Shown here: piece by piece, positions 25,832 through 34,213 of the stretch | How the letters are laid out: every line of letters begins with the position of its first letter | How positions within the stretch are numbered: the first letter of the stretch is position 1 | Origin: Alphaproteobacteria bacterium UBA6149 | Lineage (GTDB): Bacteria; Pseudomonadota; Alphaproteobacteria; Rickettsiales; UBA998 | Direction: 5' to 3' | Assembly (NCBI GenBank): GCA_002423155.1 | Contig: DIUV01000012.1 | Location: forward strand, 59,688 to 105,119 | Length of the DNA stretch: 45,432 bases | The notes under the pieces: generated by a model | The model's database searches: none | Told to the model about the DNA's origin: nothing | What the model saw: the letters and a program-made list of their open reading frames with translations, nothing else | Translations under genes and position numbers: made by a program

Positions 25832-27304
25832 ATGAGACAATCAATAGTACCTATTATACTCTCAGGGGGCATCGGCAGCCGTTTGTGGCCATTATCAAAC
25901 CATAAAACCCCCAAACAATTTCTGAATTTAGGCATCTCATCCCATAGCTTGCTGCAAGAAACCTTGACGCGCGTTGCTAAATTTAATCCAGCACTGATTG
26001 TTAGCAACCAAGAACACCGCTTTCTCTTAAAGGAAAATTTACAAAAAGTAAATTACTCTGCGGAAAATATTTTACTTGAGCCTTGTTTGCGCAATACTGC
26101 CCCGGCCATTGCCTGCGCGGCGCTTTATCTGCAAGCACAAGAATCTGACGCATTAATGCTGGTTTTACCTGCTGACCATCTTATAAAAAACCCTGAAAAG
26201 TTTGAAAAAGCGGTGCAACAAGCCAGTATTTTAGCAAATTTGGGTTATTTAGTTACCTTTGGCATCCAGCCGACCAGCCCCGAAACAGGCTATGGCTATA
26301 TTAAAATGGGCGAAACTATTGGCAATAATGCCCACGTTATTGAAAAATTTATTGAAAAACCAGATATAAAAACCGCGCGGCAATATGTAGCTGACTCCCA
26401 ATATCTTTGGAATAGCGGCATGTTTTTATTCTCGGCAAAGACTTATTTAGAAGAATTAGAAAAATTGCACCCACAAATATTGCATAATTGCCAACAATCA
26501 TTGGCACAAGCGCAATATAATAATGGCTTTTGCTGGTTAGGCGCGGAAGGTTTCGCCAAAAACCCCAATATCTCCATTGATTATGCCGTCATGGAATTCA
26601 CAAAAAGAGCGGCAGTGGTCCAGCTTGATTGTGAATGGAGCGATATAGGTAGTTGGGATAGTCTGTGGAAAAATGTTGATAAGAACTTAGATGAAAATGC
26701 CAAAATTGGTGAAATTTACGAGCATGAAACCACCAATTCCTACCTACACGCTCATCAAATACCCATAGCCACTTTGGGGGTAGATAATTTGGTGATAATT
26801 TCTTGCAAGAACATGGTGTTGGTTGCCGATAAAAGCCGGGTGCAGGAAATAAAACTTTTGATGGAACAAATGGCGCCGAAAGAAACTGAATATTACGAAC
26901 AAACTCACCCAACCATTCGCCCTTGGGGAGAATATAAGGTGTTAACTGACGAAAAACATTACAAAGTAAAGCAAGTAACCGTAAAAACTGGCGAAAAACT
27001 CTCCTTACAAAAACACCAAAAACGCGATGAACATTGGACGATTTTAAATGGTTCCGCACGCGTAACGATTGGAGAAACCCAACAAAAAGCCAATAAAAAT
27101 GACCATATACACATACCAGCGAATGTTATTCATTCCATAGAAAATATTGGCGAGGATGAATTGGTGTTTGTGGAAATACAAACGGGCAGCTATTTAGGTG
27201 AAGATGATATTATCCGTTACAACGATAGATATGGCCGCATAGAAAATCAAACGCGTTTAGAAAGCCAAATTGCACCGCGAGTAATAGAAGCAACCGCAGT
27301 ATAA
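25832..27304 (+). CDS. manC: Mannose-1-P guanylyltransferase / mannose-6-P isomerase
   Basis: Bifunctional type II enzyme of 490 residues. The nucleotidyltransferase part has LSGGIGSRLWPLS (about 8-20), LPADHLI and FIEKPD; the C-terminal cupin (about 365-460) has RPWGEYKVL, KHQKRDEHW and HIPANVIHSIENIG, which form the isomerase metal site. It makes GDP-mannose. The 3' end runs 58 bases into the convergent coq7 gene. It is divergent from the phosphohexomutase across a 66-base gap. Confidence 0.93.
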   Translation: MRQSIVPIILSGGIGSRLWPLSNHKTPKQFLNLGISSHSLLQETLTRVAKFNPALIVSNQEHRFLLKENLQKVNYSAENILLEPCLRNTAPAIACAALYLQAQESDALMLVLPADHLIKNPEKFEKAVQQASILANLGYLVTFGIQPTSPETGYGYIKMGETIGNNAHVIEKFIEKPDIKTARQYVADSQYLWNSGMFLFSAKTYLEELEKLHPQILHNCQQSLAQAQYNNGFCWLGAEGFAKNPNISIDYAVMEFTKRAAVVQLDCEWSDIGSWDSLWKNVDKNLDENAKIGEIYEHETTNSYLHAHQIPIATLGVDNLVIISCKNMVLVADKSRVQEIKLLMEQMAPKETEYYEQTHPTIRPWGEYKVLTDEKHYKVKQVTVKTGEKLSLQKHQKRDEHWTILNGSARVTIGETQQKANKNDHIHIPANVIHSIENIGEDELVFVEIQTGSYLGEDDIIRYNDRYGRIENQTRLESQIAPRVIEATAV

Positions 27305-27783
27305 AGTAGCGAATAAGCCGGAGTTAGCTCCGCCCCGTGCGCCAAACCTGCATCACGATGCTCAATTTCTTCCGCCTGAAATTTACTTATTTTTGCGGTT
27401 AATTCTGGCTCACTTGTCCCCAAAAATTCTTTTTGCTCTTCATAATGGCGGTCAATCACTTCTTCTACCGCCACTGTACAGGCCATGGCCGCTTTTTCGC
27501 CCATTAATGCGGTGATAGAACCCAAAGCAAAACCGCCCACATGCCATAAAGGTAATAAAAAAGTTGGGCGCACCTTGTTTTGTACAATTAATTGCTCAAA
27601 AGCCTGCAAATGCTCTAATTCCTGTGCTTTCATATGTTCAATCATCGGCGCACTAGCAGATTTCCCTAAAACAGCTAATTGCCCTTCATAAATACGCTTG
27701 GCGCCATATTCACCCGCGTGATCTACGCGAATTATCCGCTGCAATGCTTGCTCGCGTGAATATCCTCTGGGCAAATTACTCAT
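27247..27783 (-). CDS. coq7: Demethoxyubiquinone hydroxylase
   Basis: Di-iron ferritin-like monooxygenase of 178 residues, hydroxylating demethoxyubiquinone late in ubiquinone synthesis. Predicted iron ligands: Glu25 (DHAGEYGA), Glu55/His58 (MKAQELEHLQ), Glu108 (AVEEVIDRHY) and Glu139/His142 (AEEIEHRD). Length equals alphaproteobacterial Coq7. Its start overlaps the dsbB stop by four bases (ATGA type), so the two are coupled. The last 58 bases overlap the end of manC tail to tail. Confidence 0.95.
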   Translation of the reverse strand: MSNLPRGYSREQALQRIIRVDHAGEYGAKRIYEGQLAVLGKSASAPMIEHMKAQELEHLQAFEQLIVQNKVRPTFLLPLWHVGGFALGSITALMGEKAAMACTVAVEEVIDRHYEEQKEFLGTSEPELTAKISKFQAEEIEHRDAGLAHGAELTPAYSLLYTAVASITRGAIWLSKRV

Positions 27784-28316
27784 CTATGCAATCTCCATAT
27801 TTTACGCATCATATAAAAACTCGCTCCCACACAAAACAGCGCATAAGCAAAATTAGCCGCTGCCATCGAAATACCAAATAATAATATTACGGGTGAGTCA
27901 CAAGCCACAACAGGAGCCGCCATAATCTGCGCGCGTAATTGTTCGAGGCTCAAATCACCCATTGGCGAGGAAGTGCAACTCACCGGCCCACTAATCCAAT
28001 GTTGTTCCACCCCCACATGATAAATTGCTATTCCTGCATCAATCATAAAAATAATTGCGCATATAAATAAAACGCTTAAGGCAACATTGCGATGTTTTTT
28101 TGCGACACCAACACTAGCCGCACTTAGTAATATTATTGCCATATAAGGATAACGCTGAAGCAAACATAAATGACAAGGATGCAAATGTGCCAATATTTGT
28201 GAACCATACGCCAACAACAAGGGCCAAACAGAAAGCAGAAAAACATAAACCAGATAACGGCGATTTCTTCGTAAATGAGTTATATCATCAATAATGTCGT
28301 GGGGTTTACTGGTCAT
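27780..28316 (-). CDS. dsbB: DsbB-like disulfide bond formation protein
   Basis: Four-helix inner-membrane quinone reductase of 178 residues that reoxidises DsbA-type proteins. The first redox pair is Cys48-His-Leu-Cys51 (HPCHLCLLQRYPYM); the second is Cys114 and Cys139 in the second periplasmic loop. The link with coq7 is sensible since DsbB passes electrons to ubiquinone. It lies immediately after the coiled-coil gene. Confidence 0.92.
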   Translation of the reverse strand: MTSKPHDIIDDITHLRRNRRYLVYVFLLSVWPLLLAYGSQILAHLHPCHLCLLQRYPYMAIILLSAASVGVAKKHRNVALSVLFICAIIFMIDAGIAIYHVGVEQHWISGPVSCTSSPMGDLSLEQLRAQIMAAPVVACDSPVILLFGISMAAANFAYALFCVGASFYMMRKIWRLHR

Positions 28317-28742
28317 TTAAATATAGGTCTTTCGTCTTGCGGCTATATCATCAAACATATCTTGCTCGCGCTTATTTTCTTTTTGTTTTGCCCGTTTCTT
28401 GCGATTTTCCTCGGCTATTTCATATTTCTTTAATTCGCCAAATGCCAGCGCAATTTCATCGGTTAGCGCATTAATTCGCATATCGACATTATAAACTTCA
28501 TTAGCAATTTCTTTGCGTTGTTTTTTAATATGCTCGGAATAATTCCCAAAAAACCCTCGCATATCGGCCAATTCCGCCGCGAGCTTCACCTCCAGCTCTA
28601 ATTTGTCGGACAACTCCTGCGAGCGTTGCACCAAAAACTCACGCCGCTCCAACAGCACCGACTGACGTTTTTTTAATTCGTCAATCGTCCGTTTTTGCAA
28701 GCGAATTAATGTCGGCAAACCTTTCATGAATATAATATACAT
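28317..28742 (-). CDS. FliJ-like coiled-coil protein
   Basis: 141 residues, almost entirely charged alpha-helix, with heptad patterns from about 8 to 125. The start (KGLPTLIRLQKRTIDELKKR) resembles FliJ-like proteins annotated in alphaproteobacteria. FliJ is an export chaperone of the flagellar type III system, but no flagellar gene is in the window. The ATG at 28742 has GCAGG four bases upstream; an in-frame ATG at 28727 is possible. Its 5' end overlaps the frame of the divergent rodA. The assignment is by composition and start only. Confidence 0.55.
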   Translation of the reverse strand: MYIIFMKGLPTLIRLQKRTIDELKKRQSVLLERREFLVQRSQELSDKLELEVKLAAELADMRGFFGNYSEHIKKQRKEIANEVYNVDMRINALTDEIALAFGELKKYEIAEENRKKRAKQKENKREQDMFDDIAARRKTYI

Positions 28743-28776
28743 GACCTGCTTGCAAAAATCTATACGAGCGGACTAT

Positions 28777-29892
28777 ATGTTGCTTATGAAACCACAAAAA
28801 ATCTTATCCAACCTCAGCAAAATACATTTACCCCTAGTCATGCTGGTATTTTTCATCAGTGGCTGCGGATTTTTAATGCTTTATTCCGCCGCAGGAGGAA
28901 ATTTTGAACCGTGGGCTAAACATCAAATAATTCGTTTCGTTCCCGGATTCATTTTGATGCTCGTCCTCGCCTTCACTCCCATTCGCACATTATTGCACTA
29001 TTCCTATCCTGCTTATGCGAGTATTTTGCTACTCTTAGTAATCGTAGAAATCACGGGTCATATTGGCATGGGCGCACAACGCTGGGTTTCGTTTGGAGTA
29101 ATCAACCTGCAACCTTCGGAATTAATGAAACTTGCGACCATTCTTGCCCTGGCGCGTTATTTTCATTATGTACGCCCCAGCGAACATAATGGATTAAGTT
29201 TTCTAATTATCCCTTTGTTATTATTAATGATGCCCGTTGCACTTATTCTCAAACAACCCAATTTAGGCACCGCCACCATCCTAACGGCGGTAGGTCTTAT
29301 GATTGCATTTATTGCGGGGGTTAATTGGCGTTGGTTTGTCGGCTCTATTCTGTTAGGGCTAGCTTCCGCTCCGATTGGCTGGCATTTTTTGCATGATTAT
29401 CAAAAGCAACGCGTACTCACCTTTCTCAACCCCGAAGCCGATCCCTTAGGCGCGGGTTATAACATCTTACAATCTATGATTGCCATAGGCTCAGGCGGAT
29501 TATTCGGCAAAGGTTTTCTCAATGGCTCGCAAGGGCAATTAGATTTCTTACCCGAGAAGCAAACCGATTTTATCTTCACTATGTTGGCAGAAGAGTTTGG
29601 TTTTCTTGGAGGTGCGGCAATAATTGCCTGCTATTGCCTGCTGATAATATTAGCTCTAGCGATTGCCTCACGCTCACGCAATCGTTTTGGTGGACTCGTC
29701 GCCGCGGGGATTTCTGCCATGTTATTTATGCATGTATTCATCAATATTGCCATGGTCATGGGGATGATTCCCGTCGTGGGGGTCCCGCTCCCCTTATTAT
29801 CTTACGGCGGCAGTATTTTGCTGGCTATGCTGACTGGTTTTGGTCTGCTGCTCAATGCTTGGATAAATCGGGATATTAAGCTAAGCGGATGA
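28777..29892 (+). CDS. rodA: RodA, SEDS-family peptidoglycan glycosyltransferase
   Basis: Polytopic membrane enzyme of 371 residues from this start, polymerising lipid II in the elongation complex. Seen: GCGFLMLYSAAGG in the first helix, GAQRWVSFGVINLQPSELMK, KQPNLGTA, FLNPEADPLGAGYNILQS, DFLPEKQTDFIFTMLAEE (with the conserved acidic active-site region) and PVVGVPLPLLSYGGS. The frame is open back to 28726; the ATG at 28777 (GAGCGGA just upstream) or 28786 fits the usual N terminus better. PVVGVPLPLLSYGGS fits RodA more than FtsW. Confidence 0.93.
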   Translation: MLLMKPQKILSNLSKIHLPLVMLVFFISGCGFLMLYSAAGGNFEPWAKHQIIRFVPGFILMLVLAFTPIRTLLHYSYPAYASILLLLVIVEITGHIGMGAQRWVSFGVINLQPSELMKLATILALARYFHYVRPSEHNGLSFLIIPLLLLMMPVALILKQPNLGTATILTAVGLMIAFIAGVNWRWFVGSILLGLASAPIGWHFLHDYQKQRVLTFLNPEADPLGAGYNILQSMIAIGSGGLFGKGFLNGSQGQLDFLPEKQTDFIFTMLAEEFGFLGGAAIIACYCLLIILALAIASRSRNRFGGLVAAGISAMLFMHVFINIAMVMGMIPVVGVPLPLLSYGGSILLAMLTGFGLLLNAWINRDIKLSG

Positions 29893-29912
29893 ACAAGAAC
29901 AATATTTTAGAT

Positions 29913-30893
29913 TTACGAAAGAAGCCCCTTAATTTCTTCCAACGTTAGCCGCTCACCTTTTAGTTTTTTAATCTGCTTACAACGATTAGCCATATCGGCA
30001 GCGTAAAGCTGATAGCCAGACTCAGTAACTTCCGCCACCTCCAGTAAACCACAGCTAGTCCAATAGCGAATGGTCGGTACAGTTTCTCCCACGGATTTTG
30101 CTAGTTCACCAATTTTTAGCAGGTCGTCGGCATCCAAATTATCAAGAGTCGCTGATTCTCCACGCGCCGCTTTCAAATAAATATCGAGTGAACGCTCCGC
30201 CGCCTTAGAGATTATTTTCTCGTAAGGTTCTTTCGATCCACCCAGCTGTGCCTTTTCAAGTGAAGCGATATAAGCCAGTCGGTCACGCTTGCGGATAATC
30301 GCCGGCGGATAGCCTGCCATCATGAGCAACAAGTTCATCAACAATCGCGCCGTGCGTCCGTTGCCATCGACGAATGGGTGAATGCTCACTAAGCGATAAT
30401 GCGCTTCACCTGCAAAAGCAACGGGATGCAAATCATGTTTGGCGGTAAGCCATGTTTGAAAATCATCCATCAAATCGAGCACTTTTCGTGGATTAGGCAA
30501 AACCACCATTGCCCCAGAGATACGCACAGGCACGCTGCGATAATGCCCTGCGTTTTCATCATCAACTCCCTTCAAGATGATATTGTGAATTCCCAAAACA
30601 TCTTTAGCAGTAAACTGTGCCGGATTTTTTTTTATAAGCGAGTGCACAAAATCCAGTGCATGAGCATGATTAGTGGCTTCTAAATGTTCCTTAAGGCTTT
30701 TGCCCCCAACGGTTAAACCCTTCTCAATCACCACTGCGGTTTCGCGGCGCGTGAGCGTGTTCCCTTCAATGGCGTTGCTGGTATAGGTGAGCTCCACCTT
30801 GAACCAATCTTCCAAATTACGAGTTAGTGCAAGCGGTAATGGCCGGAAACTATCAAGCTGCTGTTTCTTCTGTGTGAGTCTATCATAGTTCAT
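29913..30893 (-). CDS. Fic-family AMPylator with C-terminal MerR-like HTH
   Basis: 326 residues. The Fic core motif HPFVDGNGR is intact at 172-180, and an N-terminal inhibitory motif of class II type (Ser39 to Glu43-Gly44, SNAIEG) is present, so activity is probably self-restrained. Residues 259-326 look like a MerR-type helix-turn-helix (KIGELAKSVGETVPTIRYWT, then GYQLYAADMANRCKQIKKL). Fic enzymes transfer AMP or similar groups from nucleotides to protein hydroxyls. The HTH suggests DNA binding, perhaps autoregulation. It is a single gene with no obvious antitoxin. Confidence 0.9.
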   Translation of the reverse strand: MNYDRLTQKKQQLDSFRPLPLALTRNLEDWFKVELTYTSNAIEGNTLTRRETAVVIEKGLTVGGKSLKEHLEATNHAHALDFVHSLIKKNPAQFTAKDVLGIHNIILKGVDDENAGHYRSVPVRISGAMVVLPNPRKVLDLMDDFQTWLTAKHDLHPVAFAGEAHYRLVSIHPFVDGNGRTARLLMNLLLMMAGYPPAIIRKRDRLAYIASLEKAQLGGSKEPYEKIISKAAERSLDIYLKAARGESATLDNLDADDLLKIGELAKSVGETVPTIRYWTSCGLLEVAEVTESGYQLYAADMANRCKQIKKLKGERLTLEEIKGLLS

Positions 30894-30962
30894 GAAATAA
30901 AGTATAAAGTGTTACGTAACGGTTTTCAAGTTATTTTAATTTTTGATACATCACCAGCCTAT

Positions 30963-31715
30963 TCACCGCACAAACACATAATCACGCTCCGCAGACAAAT
31001 CTTCCCTGAACTCATAGCCACCCACATTAAAAGCAAATAATTTTTCTGGCGAAGTAACCGCGCCAGAAACAATATAATCCGCCATCAACCCCCGAGCGCG
31101 TTTTGCCATAATGCCAATAATTTGCAGCTTGTTACCGCGTTGCTCTTTAAACTGCACATTAATAGTCGGCACGCAAAGTTGTTTAAAATCCACCGCACTC
31201 GCATATTCTTGTGAAGCCAAGTTAATCACCTGCTTCGCTCCAGCATTTTCAATGTCTTGATTGAGTAATGGGCAAATTTTGCCCCGCCAGAAATCATAAA
31301 GATTTTTTCCCCCTGAGTTAGCTAATTTAGTGCCCATTTCCAAACGATAGGCTTGCATCAAATCCGCGGGGCGTAACACACCATATAAACCTGAAAGCAT
31401 GCGCAAATTTGCTTGAGCAAATTCCCATTCTTTTGCGTTGTATTTTTCGGCTTGCATAGCAGTATAAACATCACCTTTAAACAGTAGCAAAGCGGCTTTA
31501 CCATTATCTTTGCCAAAATTAGCGTAGCGCGTGAAATTCACTTGAGCAATTTTTTCACTAACGCCCATCAAGGCCTGAATATCTGCCACCGATAACTTAC
31601 GCAAAGTTTCTATTAATGCTTGGGATTGCGGCAAGAGTCTTGGCATTGTCGGCGCAATCGGCGGCAACCCACATTTTTCGTTTAAAGTTTTGGCGGGGGA
31701 TAATAAAACCAGCAT
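30963..31715 (-). CDS. yaaA: Peroxide stress protein YaaA
   Basis: 250-residue DUF328/UPF0246 protein that in E. coli limits iron-driven damage under peroxide stress and binds DNA. Seen: LLSPAKTLN at the N terminus, FTRYANFGKDNGKAALLLFKGDVY, ANLRMLSGLYGVLRP and YRLEMGTKLAN, then a C-terminal KRARGLMADYIV block. Its ATG follows the stop codon of the SdhAF4 gene with no base between (TAG-ATG), so translation of the two is coupled. Confidence 0.95.
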   Translation of the reverse strand: MLVLLSPAKTLNEKCGLPPIAPTMPRLLPQSQALIETLRKLSVADIQALMGVSEKIAQVNFTRYANFGKDNGKAALLLFKGDVYTAMQAEKYNAKEWEFAQANLRMLSGLYGVLRPADLMQAYRLEMGTKLANSGGKNLYDFWRGKICPLLNQDIENAGAKQVINLASQEYASAVDFKQLCVPTINVQFKEQRGNKLQIIGIMAKRARGLMADYIVSGAVTSPEKLFAFNVGGYEFREDLSAERDYVFVR

Positions 31716-31841
31716 CTAAAAATCCACGCACTTCCCATTCATCTCCCAATCACCATAACGGGTGGGGTCTAATTTGGGTTTTTCGGGTGGGGTTTCTTCT
31801 TCTTGCTCTAATTCTTCTTTATTTTCGAGAGTTTCTTGCAT
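31716..31841 (-). CDS. DUF1674 / SdhAF4-like succinate dehydrogenase assembly factor
   Basis: Short gene of 41 codons. The peptide is acidic at the N terminus with a Lys/Pro linker and ends in DPTRYGDWEMNGKCVDF, the C-terminal signature of DUF1674/SdhAF4 proteins, which bind flavinylated SdhA before succinate dehydrogenase assembly. A strong GGAGGA site lies five bases before the ATG. It abuts yaaA and is divergent from rsmB; in alphaproteobacteria this family is often near rsmB. Confidence 0.88.
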   Translation of the reverse strand: MQETLENKEELEQEEETPPEKPKLDPTRYGDWEMNGKCVDF

Positions 31842-31890
31842 AATTCCTCCATGCGTTTATACAAGCATACACCACAAATTTGAGAAAAAA

Positions 31891-33165
31891 ATGATTAATT
31901 CCTCCCACCATGCCGCGCTCAAGCTTTTAGAATCCATCATTGCCCAAGGCAAAAACCTTGATAATGCCCTAAATTCGCGGATATTTACGGATATGGAACT
32001 GCGCGATAAAAAATTCGTGCGGCAAATATTGATGGTAACTTTACGTCATTGGGGAATTATTGACAAGATTCTTGAAAATTTCATGGAACGTCCGTTGCCC
32101 AAAAAGGACATTCGCACACAATTATTATTAAGCCTCGGGACTGCGCATTTATTATGGATGGGTACACCTGATTATGCCGCGGTAAATAGCATGGTAGAGC
32201 TTGCTAAGCAAACGGGGGCGCATCGCCATACGGGCTTGATAAATGCAGTGCTCAAAGCCGTGGCAAATGGCGGCGATGAGCTTTTATACACCCTCGACAA
32301 AGAAATCTTATCGCTACCGGAATGGTTATGGAAACGCTGGGTAAAACAATATGGCGAGGACACTACGCGGGAAATAATCCGCGCCCAGATGCAAATTCCT
32401 CCGCTCGACCTCTCCCCGAAAGAATCTATCGCCCAATTAAAAGCGCTACTGCCCGAAGGCGAAATCCTTCCCCAAGGCTCACTGCGTTTGCATGAAGCGG
32501 GCATGGTGAATAATCTTGCTGGGTTTAATGAGGGGCAATGGTGGGTACAAGATGCCGCTGCGGCAATTCCTGCGTTATTATTTGGTGAGGTTAAGGGCAA
32601 ACATATTTATGATTTATGCGCCGCTCCGGGAGGAAAAACCGCACAATTAGCAGCTAAAGGCGCGCAAGTAACCGCAGTAGATTTATCCGAATCACGCATT
32701 AAAAGGCTAAAAGAAAATCTCGCGCGGCTGGAATTATCCGCCCAATGTATCTGCGCGGATTTAGATAAATGGCAAGCCCCAGCGGTTGATGCGGTTTTGT
32801 TGGATGCTCCTTGCAGCGCCACGGGAACCTTACGCCGCCACCCTGATTTGGCTTGGAAAAAAACCGCGCCCGACATTAAAGAACTGGCAGAAATTCAAAG
32901 TAATTTGCTAAAACGCGCGGCCCTGTGGGTAAAATCAGGCGGCATATTAATCTATGCGACTTGCTCGCTAGAACCCGAAGAAGGCGAAATGCAAATAGAA
33001 AAATTTCTTAAGAACCAGCCCGAATTTAAACTGGTTCCGATTGAAGCGCAGGAAGTGGGTGATGCGTCCTTTATAAAAGACGGAATGTTGCGCACGCTGC
33101 CTTGTTTTTTAGCAGAAAAAGGCGGAATGGATGGTTTTTTTGCCGCGAGAATGATACGCAGCTAA
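31891..33165 (+). CDS. rsmB: 16S rRNA m5C967 methyltransferase RsmB-like
   Basis: 424 residues from the ATG at 31891. An N-terminal NusB-like RNA-binding domain (about 5-135, with VNSMVELAKQ) is followed by the Rossmann methyltransferase: YDLCAAPGGKTAQLA (SAM binding), LDAPCSATGTLRRHPD (Cys308) and YATCSLEPEEGE (catalytic Cys358). The frame stays open upstream to 31762, but that part crosses the SdhAF4 promoter and start on the other strand and is unlike any RsmB N terminus. Confidence 0.94.
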   Translation: MINSSHHAALKLLESIIAQGKNLDNALNSRIFTDMELRDKKFVRQILMVTLRHWGIIDKILENFMERPLPKKDIRTQLLLSLGTAHLLWMGTPDYAAVNSMVELAKQTGAHRHTGLINAVLKAVANGGDELLYTLDKEILSLPEWLWKRWVKQYGEDTTREIIRAQMQIPPLDLSPKESIAQLKALLPEGEILPQGSLRLHEAGMVNNLAGFNEGQWWVQDAAAAIPALLFGEVKGKHIYDLCAAPGGKTAQLAAKGAQVTAVDLSESRIKRLKENLARLELSAQCICADLDKWQAPAVDAVLLDAPCSATGTLRRHPDLAWKKTAPDIKELAEIQSNLLKRAALWVKSGGILIYATCSLEPEEGEMQIEKFLKNQPEFKLVPIEAQEVGDASFIKDGMLRTLPCFLAEKGGMDGFFAARMIRS

Positions 33166-33174
33166 ACTATTTTT

Positions 33175-33478
33175 CTACACTACAGTACCGTTAATATTAT
33201 AAATCTATTTAATAAAAAAATCTCTCCGTCGTCATTCCTGCCTGCGCACACTACTGTCCAATTAAATTTATTTATATATATCAGCACTATCCGTTGTCAT
33301 CCCCGCACAAGGCGGGGATGACAACGGATAGTTGTTTTAATACAGATACATATATAATATAAACCTTTTTAATTTTCCTTGGACAGTAGTGTGCCTGCGC
33401 AGGAATGACGACGGAGAGAATGTAATTTTTGACTATATTTCAGCATATAAACGCCTTGTTAACAATGCTGTCGTGTAG
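33175..33478. mobile_element. MITE-like element between rsmB and the glycosylase gene
   Basis: It fills the 313-base intergenic gap. Terminal inverted repeats are 33175-33197 and 33456-33478 (17 of 23 matching). Inside are nested inverted repeats: 33221-33260 against 33380-33419 (nearly perfect, about 40 bases), and a perfect 20-base-arm palindrome at 33287-33331 with an ACAAG loop. A 10-base direct repeat, GCTAAACTAT, flanks it at 33161-33170 and 33478-33487, a possible target duplication. The right end matches the element at 12755-12983 and the inner part matches 1-82. No coding capacity. Confidence 0.72.
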
Positions 33479-33910
33479 CTAAACTATCTCCCAATCTTCT
33501 ATATCACCATCTATGCTTCTAAAAATGGAATGAATTTCTGGCACTTTCAGCGATTCCACCAGCAACAACCGCGCAGGATCTCGCTGCGCAAGCTTATTGC
33601 GCAAATGGCTTAACTCAAACACCAATTGCCCAGTGGTAACGCTAATAAAATTCTCGGGAAAATCTTGCGCTATAATTTTATCCGCTGCAAAATTATACCC
33701 CCGTCGTTCCGCCTCCTGCCAAACAAAAAACAAATATTTACCAATCGCATCCACGGGTTTTTCTTGTATTTTAAACCGCGCCAATTGCGGATGGTTTTTA
33801 TATCCTTTAGTATTACCCCGCAAAACATTCTGCGCCAACAACGCCTCTCGCCACAAGGCAACCAGCCCTTTACTGTCTAAATATTGCGGATGCAGCGACC
33901 ATAGCCTCAT
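33479..33910 (-). CDS. Pyrimidine dimer DNA glycosylase / endonuclease V family
   Basis: 143 residues matching the Pyr_excise family: RLWSLHPQYLDSKGLVALWRE at the N terminus and GYKNHPQLARFK with KYLFFVWQEAERRGYNF. The founding member, T4 endonuclease V, removes UV photoproducts and nicks the DNA, using an N-terminal Thr2. Here residue 2 is Arg, as is common in bacterial members, so the chemistry is unproven. The stop codon touches the neighbouring repeat element. Confidence 0.85.
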   Translation of the reverse strand: MRLWSLHPQYLDSKGLVALWREALLAQNVLRGNTKGYKNHPQLARFKIQEKPVDAIGKYLFFVWQEAERRGYNFAADKIIAQDFPENFISVTTGQLVFELSHLRNKLAQRDPARLLLVESLKVPEIHSIFRSIDGDIEDWEIV

Positions 33911-33920
33911 ACTTACTACC

Positions 33921-34193
33921 TCATGGAAGCTCAGGAGTAATCACCCCATAAGTCTGCTGCATATAAATCACCATATCTTCGGGCGGATACTCCCCCCAAC
34001 CCGACTCTAAAATCTCGCCATAATCACGAATATTCATACTCCCCACCCGCAGATTTTTTTCATAATCGGCAAACTGCTCAGGACTTAGTTGCAAATAAAA
34101 CCAACACTCCGCACCATTCTCCCGCGCAGTTAAAAAGCGGATCTCACCACCAGTTTTGTTGATTAAACGTTGTACGAAAGTTATTTCAGACAC
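33921..34193 (-). CDS. Conserved hypothetical protein
   Basis: 90 residues, function not recognised. It is soluble and acidic with no signal peptide. Conserved-looking parts are FVQRLINKTGGEIRFLTA, CWFYLQLSPEQFADYE and YGEILESGWGEYPPED. It lies between phaZ and the glycosylase gene on the same strand with short gaps, so the three may be cotranscribed. Codon usage is like its neighbours, supporting a real gene. Confidence 0.7.
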   Translation of the reverse strand: MSEITFVQRLINKTGGEIRFLTARENGAECWFYLQLSPEQFADYEKNLRVGSMNIRDYGEILESGWGEYPPEDMVIYMQQTYGVITPELP

Positions 34194-34213
34194 ACTCTAT
34201 TTTCCTTAAAAAC

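Noticed and set aside
31762..31890. Longer rsmB start at 31762
   Set aside because: This part runs across the SdhAF4 gene and its start on the other strand and does not look like an RsmB N terminus.
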